From Fodinicurvata sediminis DSM 21159 (GTDB taxonomy: Bacteria; Pseudomonadota; Alphaproteobacteria; Kiloniellales; DSM-21159): 64,000 nucleotides of DNA. The stretch lies in assembly GCF_000420625.1 (NCBI RefSeq), contig NZ_ATVH01000014.1, forward strand, positions 406,348 to 470,347. Reading direction: 5' to 3'. How positions within the stretch are numbered: position 1 is the stretch's first letter; every line of letters starts with the position of its first letter. The notes under the pieces are model-generated. The model saw only the letters and a program-made list of their open reading frames with translations. It made no database searches and was not told where the DNA came from. Positions 55,309 to 64,000 of the stretch are shown here, piece by piece. The position numbers and the translations under genes are program-made.

Positions 55309-56805
55309 ATGACACAGGAACTGCACCATTTCATAGGCGGACAGGTGGTCAAGGGCACCAGTGGACGCACCAGTGACGTCTACAATCCGGCCACCGGTGA
55401 GGTGACAGGAAAACTCTCCCTGGCCTCTGCCTCAGAGGTGGACAAGGCCGTGCAGAATGCCGCGGAGGCCTTTCCGGACTGGGCAGCCACGACGCCGCTC
55501 AACCGTGCGCGTGTCTTCTTCAAGTACCGCGAGCTTCTGGAAGCCAACAAGCAGAAGATCGCGGAGCTGATCTCCCGCGAGCACGGCAAGGTGCTGGCCG
55601 ACGCCGCCGGCGAAGTGACCCGCGGCATCGAGGTGGTGGAATTCGTCTGCGGCGCGCCGCATCTCCTGAAGGGCGAGTTTTCCGAGAACGTCGGCACCAG
55701 CGTCGATTCCCACTCGGTTCGCCAGCCACTGGGTGTGGTGGCCGGCATCACGCCGTTCAACTTCCCCGCCATGGTGCCCATGTGGATGTTCCCGGTCGCC
55801 ATCGCCTGTGGCAACACCTTCATCCTGAAGCCATCCGAGCGCGATCCCTCCGCTCCGCTGTTCCTGGCCGAGCTGGCCAAGCAGGCCGGTCTGCCCGATG
55901 GCGTCCTGAACGTCGTCAATGGGGACAAGGAAGCCGTCGACACCCTGTTGACCCATCCGCAGATCGAGGCGGTCAGCTTCGTGGGATCCACCGGCATCGC
56001 CGAGTATGTCTATCACACCGGCACCGCCCACAATAAGCGCGTGCAGGCGCTCGGCGGTGCCAAGAACCACATGGTCGTCATGCCGGATGCCGACATGGAC
56101 CAGGCCGCCAATGCCCTGATGGGAGCCGGCTACGGCTCCGCCGGAGAGCGTTGCATGGCCGTCTCCGTGGCTGTCGCCGTGGGCACCGCCGGAGACGAAC
56201 TAATCGAGCGTCTGGCGCCCAAGGTGCGCAACCTGAAGGTCGGCCCCTTCGACGATCCCGAGGCCGACATGGGCCCGCTGGTCACCAAGCAGGCGTATGA
56301 GCGCGTTCGCGGATACATCGACTCAGGCATCGAGGAAGGCGCGGAAGCGGTCGTCGATGGCCGCGAGTTGAAGCTACAGGGCTACGAGAACGGCTATTTC
56401 GTGGGCGGCACCCTGTTCGACCATGTCAAGCCGGACATGCGCATCTACAAGGAAGAGATCTTCGGTCCGGTCCTTTCCGTGGTTCGGGCAAACGACTACG
56501 AGGAAGCGCTCAAGCTGGTGAACGAGCACGAGTACGGCAACGGAGCCGCCATCTTCACCCATGACGGCGATGCCGCGCGCAATTTCTCCAACCGCGCCCA
56601 GATCGGCATGATCGGCGTGAACGTGCCGATCCCCGTGCCGATGGCCTTCTACAGCTTCGGCGGCTGGAAGCGGTCACTGTTCGGTGACCATCATGCCCAC
56701 GGTCCCGAGGGCGTGCGTTTCTACACACGCATGAAGACGATCACCTCGCGCTGGCCCAAGGGCGTGCGCAGCGGAGCGGAATTCGTCATGCCGACCATGA
56801 AATAA
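55309..56805 (+). CDS. mmsA: CoA-acylating methylmalonate-semialdehyde dehydrogenase
   Basis: Oxidises methylmalonate (and malonate) semialdehyde to propionyl-CoA (acetyl-CoA), in valine and inositol breakdown. The 498-residue protein has ITPFNFPAMVPMWMFPVAIA, the NAD-binding FVGSTGIAEYVY, and the catalytic cysteine in GYGSAGERCMAVSV; the ending GVRFYTRMKTITSRW is typical of MmsA. GGTAGAGG precedes the ATG. It stands alone, convergent with the sucC-odhB operon. Confidence 0.96.
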   Translation: MTQELHHFIGGQVVKGTSGRTSDVYNPATGEVTGKLSLASASEVDKAVQNAAEAFPDWAATTPLNRARVFFKYRELLEANKQKIAELISREHGKVLADAAGEVTRGIEVVEFVCGAPHLLKGEFSENVGTSVDSHSVRQPLGVVAGITPFNFPAMVPMWMFPVAIACGNTFILKPSERDPSAPLFLAELAKQAGLPDGVLNVVNGDKEAVDTLLTHPQIEAVSFVGSTGIAEYVYHTGTAHNKRVQALGGAKNHMVVMPDADMDQAANALMGAGYGSAGERCMAVSVAVAVGTAGDELIERLAPKVRNLKVGPFDDPEADMGPLVTKQAYERVRGYIDSGIEEGAEAVVDGRELKLQGYENGYFVGGTLFDHVKPDMRIYKEEIFGPVLSVVRANDYEEALKLVNEHEYGNGAAIFTHDGDAARNFSNRAQIGMIGVNVPIPVPMAFYSFGGWKRSLFGDHHAHGPEGVRFYTRMKTITSRWPKGVRSGAEFVMPTMK

Positions 56806-56835
56806 CAGGGCTCAATCCAGCGGGACCGGACGCGC

Positions 56836-57630
56836 TTATCGTGTGCCCGGGACCCGCAGGTCGGCCTTTGAGGCCGCCTGGACCTTCTTGAGAGAGTCCC
56901 CATCGAGGCGCGGAGTCAGAACAAGCTCCGCGCCTTTTCTCATGGCTGCCAATGCAGCCACCAGGCTGTCCCGCCGCGTGAGTGGCTGATCCAGCAGCCA
57001 GCGCTCGCCCTGCCTCTTCTGCGCCTGCTCGCCGGCTTCCTCGACCAGAGCCGACAGGGAACAGGCCCCGGACGACACCACGATCTCGCTTTCGCTTGAA
57101 AGCGCACTGGCAACCTGTCCGGATTTTCCCATCAACTGGTCCAGGCGAAAGAAAGCGGTGTGTGCGGGCACCCGGGAAAAGGTACCGCCACGAAGGTAAG
57201 GCGCAAACAAGCGCTGGGGGAAAGGCATCTGACTGGCAAAGCGTGCCACCGCCACCTCTGGCTGGCTGCCCTCGGGCAGCACGGAAAGCAACCTGTCCTG
57301 CACGGCCGAAAGATCCACCGTCAGGATCAGGTCGCCCTCCTCGATATCCGCAAACTGGGGTTTCAGATCATTCAAAGCCGCGCGCGGATCCAGCAAGCGC
57401 GGCGCATACCCCGCAGCGAGACAGCCCAGGAGGCTGGTAACCGCCAAGGGGCAGTTGGGCATGAACAGGGTGACCTGCCCTGCCTGGGCGCCATCACGTG
57501 CCGCAAGCCCGGCGGCCAGTCGCTCTGCCTCGGCACAGAGTGCCGGAACAGCCGTCGCGCGTCCCATGAAGGAAACGCCTGCCTTCTTCGAAAGCCCTAG
57601 CTGCCCGCTTATACCCTGGCTTCCTGCCAT
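56836..57630 (-). CDS. Truncated AMP-binding (ANL superfamily)-like protein
   Basis: A 264-residue protein resembling the first part of acyl-CoA synthetases: ALCAEAERLAAGLAARDGA, VTLFMPNCPLAVTSLLGCLA and AGYAPRLLDPRAALNDL match the N-terminal ANL layout. The ATP-binding P-loop (YTSGTTG type) is absent, replaced around SEIVVSSGACSLSALV, and there is no C-terminal domain. It probably cannot form adenylates. It begins about 20 bases after the odhB stop, where lpdA is often found. It may be a decayed ligase or a small subfamily with another role. The start could be a TTG three codons upstream. Confidence 0.6.
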   Translation of the reverse strand: MAGSQGISGQLGLSKKAGVSFMGRATAVPALCAEAERLAAGLAARDGAQAGQVTLFMPNCPLAVTSLLGCLAAGYAPRLLDPRAALNDLKPQFADIEEGDLILTVDLSAVQDRLLSVLPEGSQPEVAVARFASQMPFPQRLFAPYLRGGTFSRVPAHTAFFRLDQLMGKSGQVASALSSESEIVVSSGACSLSALVEEAGEQAQKRQGERWLLDQPLTRRDSLVAALAAMRKGAELVLTPRLDGDSLKKVQAASKADLRVPGTR

Positions 57631-57651
57631 CCCGGACAACCGCGCCCCCGA

Positions 57652-59433
57652 TCAGAGATCCAGCAGCATGCGCTGCGGATTTTCCATCTGTTCCTTCAGG
57701 CGCACCAGGAAGGTAACGGCTTCGCGCCCGTCGATGATGCGATGATCATAGGACATGGCGACATACATCATGGGGCGGATTTCCACCTTGCCGTTCACGG
57801 CCATGGGCCGCTCCTGGATCTTGTGCAGTCCCAGAATCCCGGATTGCGGCATGTTGAGGATCGGCGTGGACAGCAGGGAACCGAAGACACCGCCATTGGT
57901 GATCGTGAAGCTGCCGCCCTGCATTTCCTCCATGGTCAGCTTGCCGTCCCGGGCACGCGCGGCGACGTCGCCCAGCGCTTTCTCGATATCGGCGTAGGAT
58001 TTGCTGTCGCAATCCCGGATGACCGGCACCATCAGGCCGTTGGGCGTCGAGACAGCCATGCCGATGTCGTAGAACTTGTTGTAGACGAGTTCCTCGCCAT
58101 CGATCCGGGCGTTGACCGTCGGCTGCTCTTTCAGGGCCCCGACCACGGCCTTGGCGAAGAAGGAGGTAAAGCCCAGCTTCACGCCGTGCTTCTTCTCGAA
58201 GGCTTCCTTGAACTCGCTGCGCACAGCCATGACTTCGCCCATGTCCACCTCATTGAAGGTGGTCAGCATGGCCGCCGTGTTCTGGGCCTCTTTCAGGCGA
58301 CGCGCAATTGTCTGGCGCAGCTTCGTCATGCGCACCCGTTCTTCACGGGGACCGCTCTCCGCAGAGGGGGACTGGCTGGTTGCCTGGCCCGCTGCGGCGG
58401 TCGCCGCCTGACCGGCCGCCACCTTGGGGCGCGGCTTCAGTTGCGTCTTGCCATCGATGACGTTCTGAACGTCTTCCTTGGTGATGCGCCCCTGCGGGCC
58501 TGTGCCCTGGATACGCGCGGGATCCAGATCGTTTTCCTCGACCAGCTTGGCAACAGCCGGCGACAGGCTGGCCGCACTGGGCGAGGCGGACTCAACGAAC
58601 TGCCTCAGGTCATCGGCCGTGATCTTGCCGCCTTCGCCACTGCGCGGCGCACTGCTCGGATCCAGGTGCTGGTCCGTGTCCGCTCCGGCTGCAGCTTTCC
58701 CCTTGTCAGCCTGCGCGGTCCTTTCTTCGCTATCGGACTCAGTCCCTTCGCTCTTTTCTTCCTCGGCGCCAGATTGTGCAGGTTCGCTGCCAGCCGCACC
58801 GGCGGCAATCTTGCCCAGGACCGCGCCCACTTCGACGTTCACGCCTTCCTCGGCCAGGATTTCCGACAGGCTGCCGGCCTCTGGTGCATTGACCTCCAGG
58901 GTCACCTTGTCGGTCTCCAACTCCACCAGGGCCTCGTCGGCCTCAACCGCTTCGCCCGGCTTCTTCAGCCAGCGCGCCACCGTAGCCTCGGCGACCGATT
59001 CCCCCAGGGTCGGGACGACCACATCGACGCTCTGGCCACTGCCCGCGCCGCCGGTCTTGCCCTTGCCCGAAGAGGCGCTTTCACTGGAGGTGGAGGCGGC
59101 CTTGTCCTCGGCCTTCGCCTCCTGCTTTGCCGGCTGGCTGTCCTTCTTGTCCTCACTCTTGGCGTCACTGCTCTTGCCGGATGAGGCAGCCGCCTGGCCT
59201 TCACCGATCAGGCCCAGCACGGCGCCCACTTCGACATTGGCGCCTTCCTCGGCCGTAATCTCGCTGATCGTGCCAGCGGCTGGTGCATTGACCTCCAGGG
59301 TCACCTTGTCGGTCTCCAGCTCCACCAGGGCTTCGTCGGCCTCGACCGTTTCACCCGCCTTCTTCAGCCAACGGGCCACTGTGGCCTCGCTTACCGATTC
59401 CCCCAGTGTGGGCACCTTGATTTCGGTTGCCAT
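57652..59433 (-). CDS. odhB: 2-oxoglutarate dehydrogenase E2 (succinyltransferase) with two lipoyl domains
   Basis: E2 core of the 2-oxoglutarate dehydrogenase complex. The 593-residue protein has lipoyl domain 1 (residues 1-78) and lipoyl domain 2 (about 136-214), each with the lipoylated lysine in [15 protein letters not shown] charged linker, a peripheral-subunit-binding domain ([20 protein letters not shown]) and the acyltransferase core ending [16 protein letters not shown] follow, with catalytic His and Asp present. Most OdhB/SucB proteins have one lipoyl domain and about 400-500 residues. It follows sucA by 72 bp. GAGGAAAG precedes the ATG. Confidence 0.95.
   Translation of the reverse strand: MATEIKVPTLGESVSEATVARWLKKAGETVEADEALVELETDKVTLEVNAPAAGTISEITAEEGANVEVGAVLGLIGEGQAAASSGKSSDAKSEDKKDSQPAKQEAKAEDKAASTSSESASSGKGKTGGAGSGQSVDVVVPTLGESVAEATVARWLKKPGEAVEADEALVELETDKVTLEVNAPEAGSLSEILAEEGVNVEVGAVLGKIAAGAAGSEPAQSGAEEEKSEGTESDSEERTAQADKGKAAAGADTDQHLDPSSAPRSGEGGKITADDLRQFVESASPSAASLSPAVAKLVEENDLDPARIQGTGPQGRITKEDVQNVIDGKTQLKPRPKVAAGQAATAAAGQATSQSPSAESGPREERVRMTKLRQTIARRLKEAQNTAAMLTTFNEVDMGEVMAVRSEFKEAFEKKHGVKLGFTSFFAKAVVGALKEQPTVNARIDGEELVYNKFYDIGMAVSTPNGLMVPVIRDCDSKSYADIEKALGDVAARARDGKLTMEEMQGGSFTITNGGVFGSLLSTPILNMPQSGILGLHKIQERPMAVNGKVEIRPMMYVAMSYDHRIIDGREAVTFLVRLKEQMENPQRMLLDL
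58881..59318. repeat. 39-base direct repeat within odhB lipoyl domains
   Basis: Bases 58881-58919 and 59280-59318 are identical over 39 positions, covering the codons around the lipoyl lysine of domain 2 and domain 1. The identity spans third codon positions, pointing to recent duplication or gene conversion rather than selection on protein alone. Confidence 0.9.
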
Positions 59434-59505
59434 GTCTTTCCTCGTTCCACCCTTGTGCGCCGGACGGCCAGGCCGTGCGGCTTTCGTGTCATCCTTCAGG
59501 CGCCG

Positions 59506-62421
59506 TTACTTGGCGGCCTGTTTGGCCGACTGCTTGGCCTTTTCCTCGTCCATCGCACGCCGAGTGCCTATGCGTCCGGTTCTCTTGAGCCCCTTGGTAA
59601 AGGCTTCGTCAATCAGCTGGGCCTGCTCGGCCTCATGGCGCTTGAACGAGCCCGTGGCCGGGGATGCGGCCGAACGACGGCCGGCATAACGCGGGCGCGG
59701 ATTCTTGAAGCCGACATCCGTGGCCACTTCCTCGATGAAGCTTTCGACAACGGACCAGGCGCCCATGTTGCGCGGCTCCTCCTGGCACCAGACAATATCG
59801 CAATGCTTGTAGGGCTCCAGCTCCGTGGCCAGCCCGTCCACCGGGAAGGGGTAGAGCTGCTCAAGGCGTATGAGATGGATATCCTTCAGCTTGCGCTTTT
59901 CCAGTTCGTCCAACAGATCGTAGTAGACCTTGCCGCTGCAAAGCACCACCTGCTTGGCGTCCTTGGGCTGACTTGGCTGCTGCGGTGCCGGCAAGACCCT
60001 GTGGAAAGTGGATTTGCCGGTGAACTCCTCCAGAGTGGAGACACAGCGCTTGTGGCGCAGCAGGGACTTCGGCGTCATGACCACCAGTGGCTTGCGGAAG
60101 TCGCGATGCACCTGACGGCGCAGGGCGTGGAAGTAGTTCGCCGGTGTGGTGCAGTTCACCACCTGCATGTTGTCTTCGGCACAGAGCTGCAGGAAGCGCT
60201 CCAAGCGTGCCGAGGAGTGTTCCGGCCCCTGGCCTTCGTAACCATGCGGCAACAGCATGACCAGGCCGGACATGCGCAGCCACTTGGCCTCGCCCGAGGC
60301 GATGAACTGATCGATGATTACCTGGGCACCGTTGACGAAATCGCCGAACTGCGCCTCCCACAGGGTGAGCGCCCGTGGCTCCGCCAGGGAATAGCCATAC
60401 TCGAACCCCAGGACTCCCATCTCGCTGAGGGGGCTGTCCACGATCTCGACCTTGGCCTGTTCCGGATCGATGTGAGCCAGCGGCTTGTAATGCTCCTCGG
60501 TCTCCTGGTCGACCCAGGCGGCATGACGCTGTGAAAAGGTTCCGCGGTTGCTGTCCTGGCCGGACATGCGCACCGGATGCCCCTCCAGCAAAAGGGTCCC
60601 GAACGCCAGTGCCTCGGCCGTGGCCCAGTCGATGTTCTCGCCACTCTCCAGCGCCTGCTTCTTCGCCTCGAGCTGACGCGCAATCTTGCGGTTCAGGTTG
60701 AAGTCATCCGGCACCGTGACAAGTGCCTTGCCGACCTTCTCCAGTTCATTCTTGGGCACGGCTGTCTTGCCGCGGCGCGGATCATAGCCGCGGGCGGCCT
60801 TGAAACCGCTCCAGGCGCCTTCCAACCAATCCGCCTTGTTCGGCTTGTAGTTCTTGGAAGCCTCGAATTCCTCTTCCAGCTTTGCATACCAGTCCTTGAC
60901 GAAGGACTCGCCCTCTTCCTCGCTGATGACCTTCTCTTCGACCAGCTTGTCCGTATAGAGCGCCCGCACCGACTTCTTGTCGCGGATCGTCTTGTACATG
61001 ATCGGCTGGGTGAAGGCCGGTTCGTCGCCTTCGTTGTGGCCGTAACGGCGATAGCAGAACATGTCGATGACGACATCCTTCTTGAAGGTCTGCCGGAACT
61101 CCGTCGCAATGCGTGCCACATGGACCACCGCTTCGGGATCGTCACCGTTCACATGGAAGACCGGCGCCTGGATGATCTTCGAGACATCCGAGCAATAGGG
61201 GCCGGAACGCGCATTCACCGGATTGGTCGTGAAACCGATCTGGTTGTTGACGATGAAATGAATCGTCCCACCGATGCGATAGCCCCGCAGCTCCGACAGA
61301 TCCAGGGTCTCGGGCACCAGGCCCTGCCCCGCGAAGGCCGCATCGCCGTGCATCATCAGGGCCATGACTTCGGTGCGGTCCTCGTCATTGTGCTGCTGCT
61401 GCTTGGCGCGCACCTTGCCCGCCACCACGGGATTGACTGCCTCCAGATGCGAGGGATTGGCGGTCAGCGAAAGGTGCACGCTGTTGCCGTCAAACTCGCG
61501 GTCCGTCGAGGTGCCCAGGTGATACTTGACGTCACCGGAGCCGCCCACGTCCTCGGGATGCGCAGCGCCGCCCTGGAACTCACTGAAGATGGCCTGGAAG
61601 GGCTTGGCCATGAAATTCGCCAGCACGTTCAGGCGCCCCCTGTGCGGCATGCCCAGCACGACTTCCTTCAGGCCCAGCTGGCCGCCACGCTTCACGATCT
61701 GTTCCAGCGCCGGAATCATGGACTCGCCGCCGTCCAGGCCGAAACGCTTGGTACCGGTATACTTCTTGTTCAGGAACTGCTCGAAACTTTCCGCAGCCGC
61801 CAAGCGCTCGACAATGGCGCGACGGCCCCGCTCGGTGAAATCCGTGCGGTTCAGTTCCGCACCCTCGATGCGTTCCTGGATCCAGCGTTTCTGGTCCGGG
61901 TCCTGGATATGCATGAACTCGACGCCGATGGAGCCGCAGTAGATACGCCGCAAGCGCTCCATGATCTGGCGGATCGTGGCTGTTTCCAGCCCCAGGACAT
62001 TGTCGATGAAGATCGGACGGTCATAGTCGGCGTCCGTGAAGCCGTAGGTCTTGGGATCCAGCTCGGGATGCGGCTCGATCTCGGTCAGGCCCAGCGGGTC
62101 CAGCTTGGCTTCCAGATGTCCGCGCACACGATAGGCACGGATCAGCATCAGCGCACGAATGGAGTCCTTCGCCGCCGCACGAACCTTGGGGTCGTCACAA
62201 TAGACTCCCTGGCCTGCGGCTGGGGACTGGCCACCGCCTTCGGCCTTGTCCACCATCCCGTCCAGCAGGCTGCGCGCCTCATCGGACAGGGACCCGAAAA
62301 AGTCGCGCCAATCGCTGTCCAGGCTATCGGGCTCTCCCAGGAAACGGGCATAGAGCTCTGCAATCTCTGCTGCGCTCGGGCCGATGAGAGCGGTATCAAC
62401 GTGCGGGTTCTGCTGCGCCAT
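59506..62421 (-). CDS. sucA: 2-oxoglutarate dehydrogenase E1
   Basis: Thiamine-diphosphate decarboxylase component of the 2-oxoglutarate dehydrogenase complex. The 971-residue protein has the N-terminal E2-binding helix region (SAAEIAELYARFLGEP) and the active-site blocks GMPHRGRLNVLANFM and HGDAAFAGQGLVPETL. The ThDP-binding segment VDMFCYRRYGHNEGDEP (as VIDMFCYRRYGHNE) and the C-terminal transketolase-like half with MLLPHGYEGQGPEHSS are complete. Length is normal. It lies between sucD (68 bp upstream) and odhB. Confidence 0.98.
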   Translation of the reverse strand: MAQQNPHVDTALIGPSAAEIAELYARFLGEPDSLDSDWRDFFGSLSDEARSLLDGMVDKAEGGGQSPAAGQGVYCDDPKVRAAAKDSIRALMLIRAYRVRGHLEAKLDPLGLTEIEPHPELDPKTYGFTDADYDRPIFIDNVLGLETATIRQIMERLRRIYCGSIGVEFMHIQDPDQKRWIQERIEGAELNRTDFTERGRRAIVERLAAAESFEQFLNKKYTGTKRFGLDGGESMIPALEQIVKRGGQLGLKEVVLGMPHRGRLNVLANFMAKPFQAIFSEFQGGAAHPEDVGGSGDVKYHLGTSTDREFDGNSVHLSLTANPSHLEAVNPVVAGKVRAKQQQHNDEDRTEVMALMMHGDAAFAGQGLVPETLDLSELRGYRIGGTIHFIVNNQIGFTTNPVNARSGPYCSDVSKIIQAPVFHVNGDDPEAVVHVARIATEFRQTFKKDVVIDMFCYRRYGHNEGDEPAFTQPIMYKTIRDKKSVRALYTDKLVEEKVISEEEGESFVKDWYAKLEEEFEASKNYKPNKADWLEGAWSGFKAARGYDPRRGKTAVPKNELEKVGKALVTVPDDFNLNRKIARQLEAKKQALESGENIDWATAEALAFGTLLLEGHPVRMSGQDSNRGTFSQRHAAWVDQETEEHYKPLAHIDPEQAKVEIVDSPLSEMGVLGFEYGYSLAEPRALTLWEAQFGDFVNGAQVIIDQFIASGEAKWLRMSGLVMLLPHGYEGQGPEHSSARLERFLQLCAEDNMQVVNCTTPANYFHALRRQVHRDFRKPLVVMTPKSLLRHKRCVSTLEEFTGKSTFHRVLPAPQQPSQPKDAKQVVLCSGKVYYDLLDELEKRKLKDIHLIRLEQLYPFPVDGLATELEPYKHCDIVWCQEEPRNMGAWSVVESFIEEVATDVGFKNPRPRYAGRRSAASPATGSFKRHEAEQAQLIDEAFTKGLKRTGRIGTRRAMDEEKAKQSAKQAAK

Positions 62422-62488
62422 CTTGCAATTTTCCGGCGGGGGCCGGCTGGCGGACCCCGCCGCCTCTCCTTCTTATCGGGTCGCGGCC

Positions 62489-63367
62489 TTACGCGGCCTT
62501 CAGTGCCTCTAACATGGTGCTTCCCAGGTGTGCCGGCGAGTCCGAGACATGAACGCCAGCTTCCTGCAGTGCCTTGATCTTGAAATCGGCAGTGTCCTTT
62601 CCACCGGAGATCACGGCGCCCGCATGTCCCATGCGGCGGCCCGGCGGTGCCGTGCGACCGGCGATGAAGCCGGCAGCCGGCTTCTTCTTCGGCGCATCCC
62701 GCAAAAACTCGGCCGCCTCAACCTCGGCATCGCCGCCGATTTCGCCGATCATGATGATGCCTTCGGTCTCGTCATCATCCAGGAACAGCTTGATGCAATC
62801 GACAAAGTTGGTGCCGTTGACCGGGTCGCCGCCAATGCCAATGCAGGTGGACTGCCCCAGGCCTGCAGCAGTGGTCTGGGCCACGGCCTCATAGGTCAGT
62901 GTGCCGGAACGCGAGACAATACCGATCTTGCCGCGCTTGTGGATATGACCGGGCATGATGCCGATCTTGCAGGCATCCGGCGTGATGACGCCCGGGCAGT
63001 TCGGCCCCACCAGGCGCGTGTTGGAATCCGCAAGGGCACGCTTGACCTTGACCATGTCCAGCACGGGAATGCCTTCGGTGATGCACACCACCAGTTCGAT
63101 CCCGCCGTCAATGGCTTCCAGGATCGCCTCCGCCGCAAACGGCGGAGGCACATAGATCACGCTGGCATTGGCACCGGTTTCCGATACGGCGTCGCTCACG
63201 GTGTTGAAGACCGGCAGGTCCAGGTGTTTCGAACCGCCCTTGCCCGGCGTGACGCCCCCGACCATCTGCGTGCCATAGGCGATCGCCTGCTCGCTGTGGA
63301 AAGTTCCCTGTGCGCCGGTGAAACCCTGACAGATAACGCGTGTATTCTTGTCGACGAGAACTGACAT
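62489..63367 (-). CDS. sucD: Succinyl-CoA synthetase alpha subunit
   Basis: Substrate-level phosphorylation step of the TCA cycle. The 292-residue alpha subunit has the CoA-binding [15 protein letters not shown], the [13 protein letters not shown] segment and the phosphorylated histidine in [18 protein letters not shown]. Its ATG follows the sucC stop without a spacer base (TAA ATG). Order sucC-sucD-sucA-odhB as in many alphaproteobacteria. Confidence 0.98.
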   Translation of the reverse strand: MSVLVDKNTRVICQGFTGAQGTFHSEQAIAYGTQMVGGVTPGKGGSKHLDLPVFNTVSDAVSETGANASVIYVPPPFAAEAILEAIDGGIELVVCITEGIPVLDMVKVKRALADSNTRLVGPNCPGVITPDACKIGIMPGHIHKRGKIGIVSRSGTLTYEAVAQTTAAGLGQSTCIGIGGDPVNGTNFVDCIKLFLDDDETEGIIMIGEIGGDAEVEAAEFLRDAPKKKPAAGFIAGRTAPPGRRMGHAGAVISGGKDTADFKIKALQEAGVHVSDSPAHLGSTMLEALKAA

Positions 63368-64000
63368 TTATGCAGCCTCCTTTACCGCTTTCACGATCTT
63401 GTCGGCTGCGTCCGCCAGATCGTCGGCCGAAACGATCGGCAGGCCCGATTCCTCAAGAATCTTCTTGCCCAGCTCGACATTCGTGCCTTCCAGACGCACA
63501 ACCAATGGCACATGCAGGGAGACCTCCCGTGCGGCCGCGACAACGCCCTCGGCAATCACGTCACAGCGCATGATGCCACCGAAGATATTGACCAGAATGC
63601 CCTCCACGTTCGGGTCGGACAGGATGATCTTGAAGGCCGCCGTGACGCGTTCCTTGGTGGCGCCGCCACCCACGTCGAGGAAGTTGGCCGGATCGCCGCC
63701 GTAGAGCTTGATGATGTCCATGGTCGCCATGGCCAGGCCGGCGCCATTGACCATACAACCGATATTGCCGTCCAGCTTGATGTAGTTCAGCTCATGCTGG
63801 CTGGCCTCGATCTCCATGGGATCTTCTTCGTCTTCATCGCGCAGTTCGGCCACGTCCTTGTGGCGGAACAGCGCGTTGTCGTCGAAGTTCATCTTGGCAT
63901 CCAGGGCCAGCACGCCGCCCTCGCCGGTCACCACCAGCGGATTGATCTCCAACAGCGAAGCGTCCAGATCGGTGAAGGCCTTGTACATGGCGCCCAGGAA
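63368..64000 (-). CDS. sucC: Succinyl-CoA synthetase beta subunit, 5' end outside window
   Basis: The C-terminal 210 or so residues of the beta subunit. They include [37 protein letters not shown], the [13 protein letters not shown] loop and [18 protein letters not shown], which are the nucleotide- and CoA-binding blocks of SucC. The frame is open to the window edge, so the start is not seen. It abuts sucD. First visible gene of the sucCD-sucA-odhB transcript, which also probably contains mdh further upstream, as is common. Confidence 0.97.
   Translation of the reverse strand, partial: FLGAMYKAFTDLDASLLEINPLVVTGEGGVLALDAKMNFDDNALFRHKDVAELRDEDEEDPMEIEASQHELNYIKLDGNIGCMVNGAGLAMATMDIIKLYGGDPANFLDVGGGATKERVTAAFKIILSDPNVEGILVNIFGGIMRCDVIAEGVVAAAREVSLHVPLVVRLEGTNVELGKKILEESGLPIVSADDLADAADKIVKAVKEAA

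Noticed and set aside
60577..62577. Plus-strand open frame of 666 codons across sucA
   Set aside because: Antisense to an intact E1 gene; no recognisable domain.

Overview
The window is dense, roughly 60% GC bacterial chromosome. It looks like an alphaproteobacterium of the Rhodospirillales/Rhodovibrionales type. The support is the gene content and order: a metF cluster led by an ArsR-methyltransferase regulator, mreBCD-mrdAB, hflK-hflC-DUF2065-degP, class I ilvC with ilvBN, an mla cluster with a STAS-fused permease, and sucC-sucD-sucA-odhB. The genus cannot be fixed from the sequence alone.

Layout. 1-6000 (minus): a methionine-cycle operon reading regulator, metF, a degenerate homocysteine-methyltransferase-like gene, and methionine synthase split into two proteins; a perfect 16-bp palindrome sits on the -10 box of the regulator promoter. 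6100-9350: flavin reductase, ribF, 1-Cys peroxiredoxin and 5-FCL. 9330-13520 (minus): a compact cassette of ATP-grasp ligase, transglutaminase-like 7TM protein and retropepsin-like protease, next to a DUF481 protein. 13680-15990: a cytoplasmic BisC-type molybdoenzyme. 16000-21700 (minus): the rod-shape operon mreB-mreC-mreD-mrdA-rodA. 21800-30000: branched-chain amino acid genes (leuA with a leucine-rich leader peptide, ilvC, ilvN, ilvB), interrupted by an alcohol dehydrogenase and a lipoprotein hydrolase. 30000-41060: housekeeping genes miaA, serB, degP, hflCK and mrp, two transglutaminase-like proteins, folD, yggT and tRNA-Ala(CGC).

41060-44570 is the only accessory-looking stretch. It lies directly 3' of tRNA-Ala, is more AT-rich and gene-poor, and holds a DUF5615/MerR-DUF433 toxin-antitoxin pair, a frameshifted small lipoprotein pseudogene, a secreted protein with a TolA-like C-terminal domain joined to a VasI/TagO-like N-terminal domain, a second coding remnant and a strong terminator. 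No integrase or second att copy was seen.

44570-64000: tadA, a DUF3775 gene, rluB and rsmD, a penicillin-acylase-like lipoprotein beside a GH3-family ligase, the mla phospholipid-transport operon, mmsA, a truncated AMP-binding-like gene, and the TCA operon sucC-sucD-sucA-odhB, whose E2 carries two lipoyl domains.

The most useful new observations are the methionine operator/promoter, the leuA leader peptide, the TolA-like fusion protein beside tRNA-Ala, the lipoprotein pseudogene, the zinc-ligand-less methyltransferase paralogue and the duplicated lipoyl domain. No CRISPR array, prophage or insertion sequence was found.
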